Part shown: positions 61,930 through 64,000 of the stretch, one piece after another
How positions within the stretch are numbered: the stretch's first letter is position 1
Layout of the letters: each line of letters opens with the position of its first letter
Assembly: GCF_012726295.1 (NCBI RefSeq)
Contig: NZ_JABAOB010000002.1
Coordinates: 310,001-374,000, forward strand
Origin: Chitinophaga sp. Ak27
GTDB lineage: Bacteria; Bacteroidota; Bacteroidia; Chitinophagales; Chitinophagaceae
DNA: 64,000 bases
Reading direction: 5' to 3'
Position numbers and translations under genes: made by a program
Notes under the pieces: generated by a model
The model's database searches: none
What the model was told of the DNA's origin: nothing
What the model saw: the letters and a program-made list of their open reading frames with translations, nothing else

Positions 61930-62745
61930 ATGGATAAAATACTGATACTGTCGTGGAACGTATCCCCGGAAATTTTTCGCCTGGGTGGCTTCTCCCTCCG
62001 TTACTACAGTGTAGCCTTTATGTTAGCAATCCTGGCAGCCTATATGGTGCTCGACCGGGTTTTCCGTCGGGAGCGGGTACCGCCCGGCACGCTCGATCGC
62101 CTGCTGGTATACATGGTCACAGGAACCTTGTTAGGCGCACGTTTGGGACATTGTCTTTTTTATGAGGCAGCCTATTACAAAACCCATCCCTGGGAAATTT
62201 TCCTACCGGTTGCTTTCCATAACGGACAGATCGAATTTACGGGCTACGAGGGACTGGCCAGTCACGGTGCGGCGATCGGTATGCTGCTGGCTGCCTGGCG
62301 CTTCAGCATAAAATACAGGTTATCGCTTACCTGGATACTCGACCGGCTGGCGATAATAGTACCACTGGCTGGAAGCCTTATTCGTATAGGCAATTTTTTT
62401 AATGCTGAAATTATCGGGGTGCCTTCCACACTGCCCTGGGCGGTGATATTTACCCGCGTAGATGCGCAGCCCAGGCATCCGGCGCAATTGTATGAAGCGT
62501 TTTGTTATGCACTTATTTTTTGCTGGCAGCGCTATCGTTACTACCAGGCGCCCCGGCCAGGGCAACTCTTTGGCAGCTTACTCCTGCTCGTATTTACCAC
62601 CCGCTTTTGCATCGAATTCGTTAAAGAAAACCAGGTAGCCTTTGAAAATGGCCACCTGCTGAATATGGGACAGATCCTGAGCCTTCCGCTTGTATTCCTG
62701 GGTATTTATTTTTTAAAATTTTATAAAGTATATGGAGAGAGATAA
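61930..62745 (+). CDS. lgt: Prolipoprotein diacylglyceryl transferase
   Basis: Membrane enzyme that adds diacylglycerol to the lipobox Cys of prolipoproteins. The 271-residue protein has about seven membrane segments and the Lgt landmarks: GARLGHCLFYE, GLASHGAAIG with the conserved His, GSLIRIGNFFNAEIIG, and HPAQLYEA, ending with RFCIEFVKEN. Key residues look intact. The ATG at 61930 is used; an in-frame TTG at 61912 would lie inside the palindrome. The COG0523 GTPase gene overlaps its last 14 bases. Whether this is the main Lgt or a metal-controlled second copy cannot be told. Confidence 0.9.
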   Translation: MDKILILSWNVSPEIFRLGGFSLRYYSVAFMLAILAAYMVLDRVFRRERVPPGTLDRLLVYMVTGTLLGARLGHCLFYEAAYYKTHPWEIFLPVAFHNGQIEFTGYEGLASHGAAIGMLLAAWRFSIKYRLSLTWILDRLAIIVPLAGSLIRIGNFFNAEIIGVPSTLPWAVIFTRVDAQPRHPAQLYEAFCYALIFCWQRYRYYQAPRPGQLFGSLLLLVFTTRFCIEFVKENQVAFENGHLLNMGQILSLPLVFLGIYFLKFYKVYGER

Positions 62746-63676
62746 ACGGATAAAAGTCTATATTATCACCGGTTTCCTGGGAGCGGGCAAAACAACTATC
62801 CTGAATAGCTTACTGCAACAGTTTACAGGCTCCCGTAATGTCGTGATCGAAAATGAGGTAGGCAAAGTGAATATTGATGCGAGCCTGATCGATGCTAAAA
62901 TTGATCAGCTCTATGAGCTTACGAGCGGCTGCATTTGTTGCTCACTCGACAACGACCTATTGGAAGTGCTGGGCAATATACTAGGCCAGGAGCAGCGCCC
63001 GGACCATGTTTTCATAGAAACCACCGGCATCGCCGACACCGGCAATATCATCGGAATGTTTCATATACCAGATGTGCAACGTCATTACAAGCTGGAATGC
63101 ACCGTTTGTGTAGTGGATGCAGAAAATATCTTTGAACGCCTGCAACAGGCGCCGGAAGCCGGTAAGCAAGTGGCTGCAGCGGATGTGATCATCGTCAATA
63201 AAATTCAACAACTGCCGGTACCTCAGCTCGTTTATTTGTCGCAGCAGCTGGAGCAGATGAATCCACTGGCTTTCATTACCACCTCCGAAAAGGGATCTAT
63301 TTCCCTAAAAGACCTGCAGTTCCGGGAAAAGCCTTTACCTGCAAAGGAGCGCACCGCTCCTCTAAAACAGCCTCATAAGATCAATACTGTTTTATTTGAA
63401 TCGCCTATCGCCTTCGATCTGAACATGTTTGTGTTTGTGCTTGATTTTTACTGTAACGCCTATCCTGAGCAGTTGTACCGTATCAAAGGATATATCCGGG
63501 TCTGCAACAGTAAAGAAAAAATGCTGGTACAATCTACCGGTCGGTACCTGCATATTGTATCAGCAGGAGAGTGGGAAGATGAAAGCCCTTCTTCGACTTT
63601 GGTATTTATAGGTCGCGAGTTGAAATCGGCTACTATTCAGCGCATACTGGCGCCTGCGCAGAAAGAAAAAATATAG
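62732..63676 (+). CDS. COG0523 G3E GTPase (CobW/ZNG1-type metal chaperone)
   Basis: A 314-residue GTPase that probably delivers zinc or another metal to a client protein. It has Walker A GFLGAGKTT, the metal-binding GCICCSLDND (CxCC) motif, EDTTG-like switch ETTGIADTG, NKIQ for guanine recognition, and a CobW C-terminal domain starting near residue 220. It overlaps the end of lgt by 14 bases, indicating translational coupling. The Fur/Zur-type palindrome upstream of lgt suggests induction by metal shortage. Confidence 0.88.
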   Translation: MERDKRIKVYIITGFLGAGKTTILNSLLQQFTGSRNVVIENEVGKVNIDASLIDAKIDQLYELTSGCICCSLDNDLLEVLGNILGQEQRPDHVFIETTGIADTGNIIGMFHIPDVQRHYKLECTVCVVDAENIFERLQQAPEAGKQVAAADVIIVNKIQQLPVPQLVYLSQQLEQMNPLAFITTSEKGSISLKDLQFREKPLPAKERTAPLKQPHKINTVLFESPIAFDLNMFVFVLDFYCNAYPEQLYRIKGYIRVCNSKEKMLVQSTGRYLHIVSAGEWEDESPSSTLVFIGRELKSATIQRILAPAQKEKI

Positions 63677-63732
63677 CAGATCTGCCGGTTATGGAAAATT
63701 TATAGAAATGCATCTTTTCTAAAACTATTCAT

Positions 63733-64000
63733 ATGTCGATAGCCCGGATATATTCATTATTGTTTGCCATCCTTATCAGTACAGCCGCTTTTTCTCAAGC
63801 CAGGACGGTATCCGCCATCCCGCTGCCAGCGGGATATAAACGCCTTGCGCAACCAGCTGGTTCCTTTGGCGCCTGGTTACGATTGCTGCCATTAAAGAAA
63901 GATAACCGGGTATATCTCTATAATGGGCAGTTAAAACAAAACCAACAGGCGCAATATGCAGTAATTGATATTTCCGTGGGTACAAAAAATTTGCAGCAAT
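63733..64000 (+). CDS. DUF4846-family exported protein, 3' partial
   Basis: An open frame from ATG 63733 runs to the right edge (89 codons visible). It has a signal peptide (hydrophobic run YSLLFAILISTAAFSQA) and then IPLPAGYKRLAQPAGSFGAWL and LYNGQLKQNQQAQYAVIDI, matching the start of DUF4846 proteins, whose function is unknown. It begins 56 bases after the COG0523 gene on the same strand and may belong to the same operon. Confidence 0.7.
   Translation, partial: MSIARIYSLLFAILISTAAFSQARTVSAIPLPAGYKRLAQPAGSFGAWLRLLPLKKDNRVYLYNGQLKQNQQAQYAVIDISVGTKNLQQ

Noticed and set aside
1..64000. tRNA, rRNA, transposase or prophage genes
   Set aside because: Looking through the gaps and the coding frames I found no cloverleaf-like sequence, ribosomal RNA segment, transposase motif or phage structural cluster. 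A tRNAscan or Infernal run would be needed to be certain.

Overview
The window looks like chromosomal DNA from a Bacteroidota bacterium, most like the family Chitinophagaceae and probably Chitinophaga or a close relative. The placement is inferred from two SusC/SusD outer-membrane pairs, many lipoproteins, Bacteroidota-type promoter elements (TAnnTTTG, once with TTTG 19 bases upstream), and small accessory families common in this group (GlxA-type AraC regulators, VOC, DinB, RidA, a YXWGXW-type protein). I see no rRNA, tRNA, CRISPR array, insertion sequence or prophage. Genes are densely packed on both strands.

Positions 1-10344: a first carbohydrate-uptake operon. It holds a SusC with an STN signalling domain (5' end cut off), a SusD, a large lipoprotein joining degenerate ThuA, PQQ-type sugar dehydrogenase, PKD, cytochrome c and CBM6-like parts, a NupG-type permease and a Tat-exported Gfo/Idh/MocA protein. 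The mix suggests oxidative processing of a sugar or glycoside; the substrate is unknown. A convergent SGNH-MBOAT pair (10348-12731) follows and probably O-acylates an envelope glycan.

Positions 12900-30550: mixed accessory genes. They include a PhnA-type protein, a GT87-like membrane glycosyltransferase, two GH2 glycosidases, a tail-fibre-like exported protein, a ThuA protein, VOC and SRPBCC proteins with a GlxA-type regulator, an MscS channel, and a TetR-controlled FAD monooxygenase with a VOC protein. The TetR control region is a very regular inverted repeat with a promoter element in each arm.

Positions 30666-47135: a pectin utilisation locus. It encodes pectin methylesterase (CE8), GH43, a LacI regulator, SusC/SusD, a CE12-GH28 fusion, GH105 and the isomerase route uxaB-uxaA-uxaC. 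Together these would demethylate, deacetylate and cut pectin, release galacturonate, and convert it to 2-keto-3-deoxygluconate (KDG). KDG kinase, KDPG aldolase and a hexuronate permease are not in the window. A 21-base sequence identical at two sites (30666 and 34375) is the likely LacI operator.

Positions 47249-61818: DinB proteins, a second GlxA-type regulator, a YXWGXW-type protein, RidA with an M19 dipeptidase, an ABC ATPase without partners, an SGNH esterase with a Gfo/Idh/MocA protein and a zinc-ribbon protein, a short AraC protein, a DUF4349 lipoprotein, a Crp/Fnr regulator with an alpha/beta hydrolase, a DUF2383 protein and a YycJ/WalJ-type metallo-hydrolase.

Positions 61901-64000: a perfect 23-base palindrome of the Fur/Zur 7-1-7 type stands just before an Lgt gene. 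That gene overlaps a COG0523 metal-chaperone GTPase, followed by the start of a DUF4846 protein. This looks like a metal-controlled operon and is the most interesting unexplained unit here.
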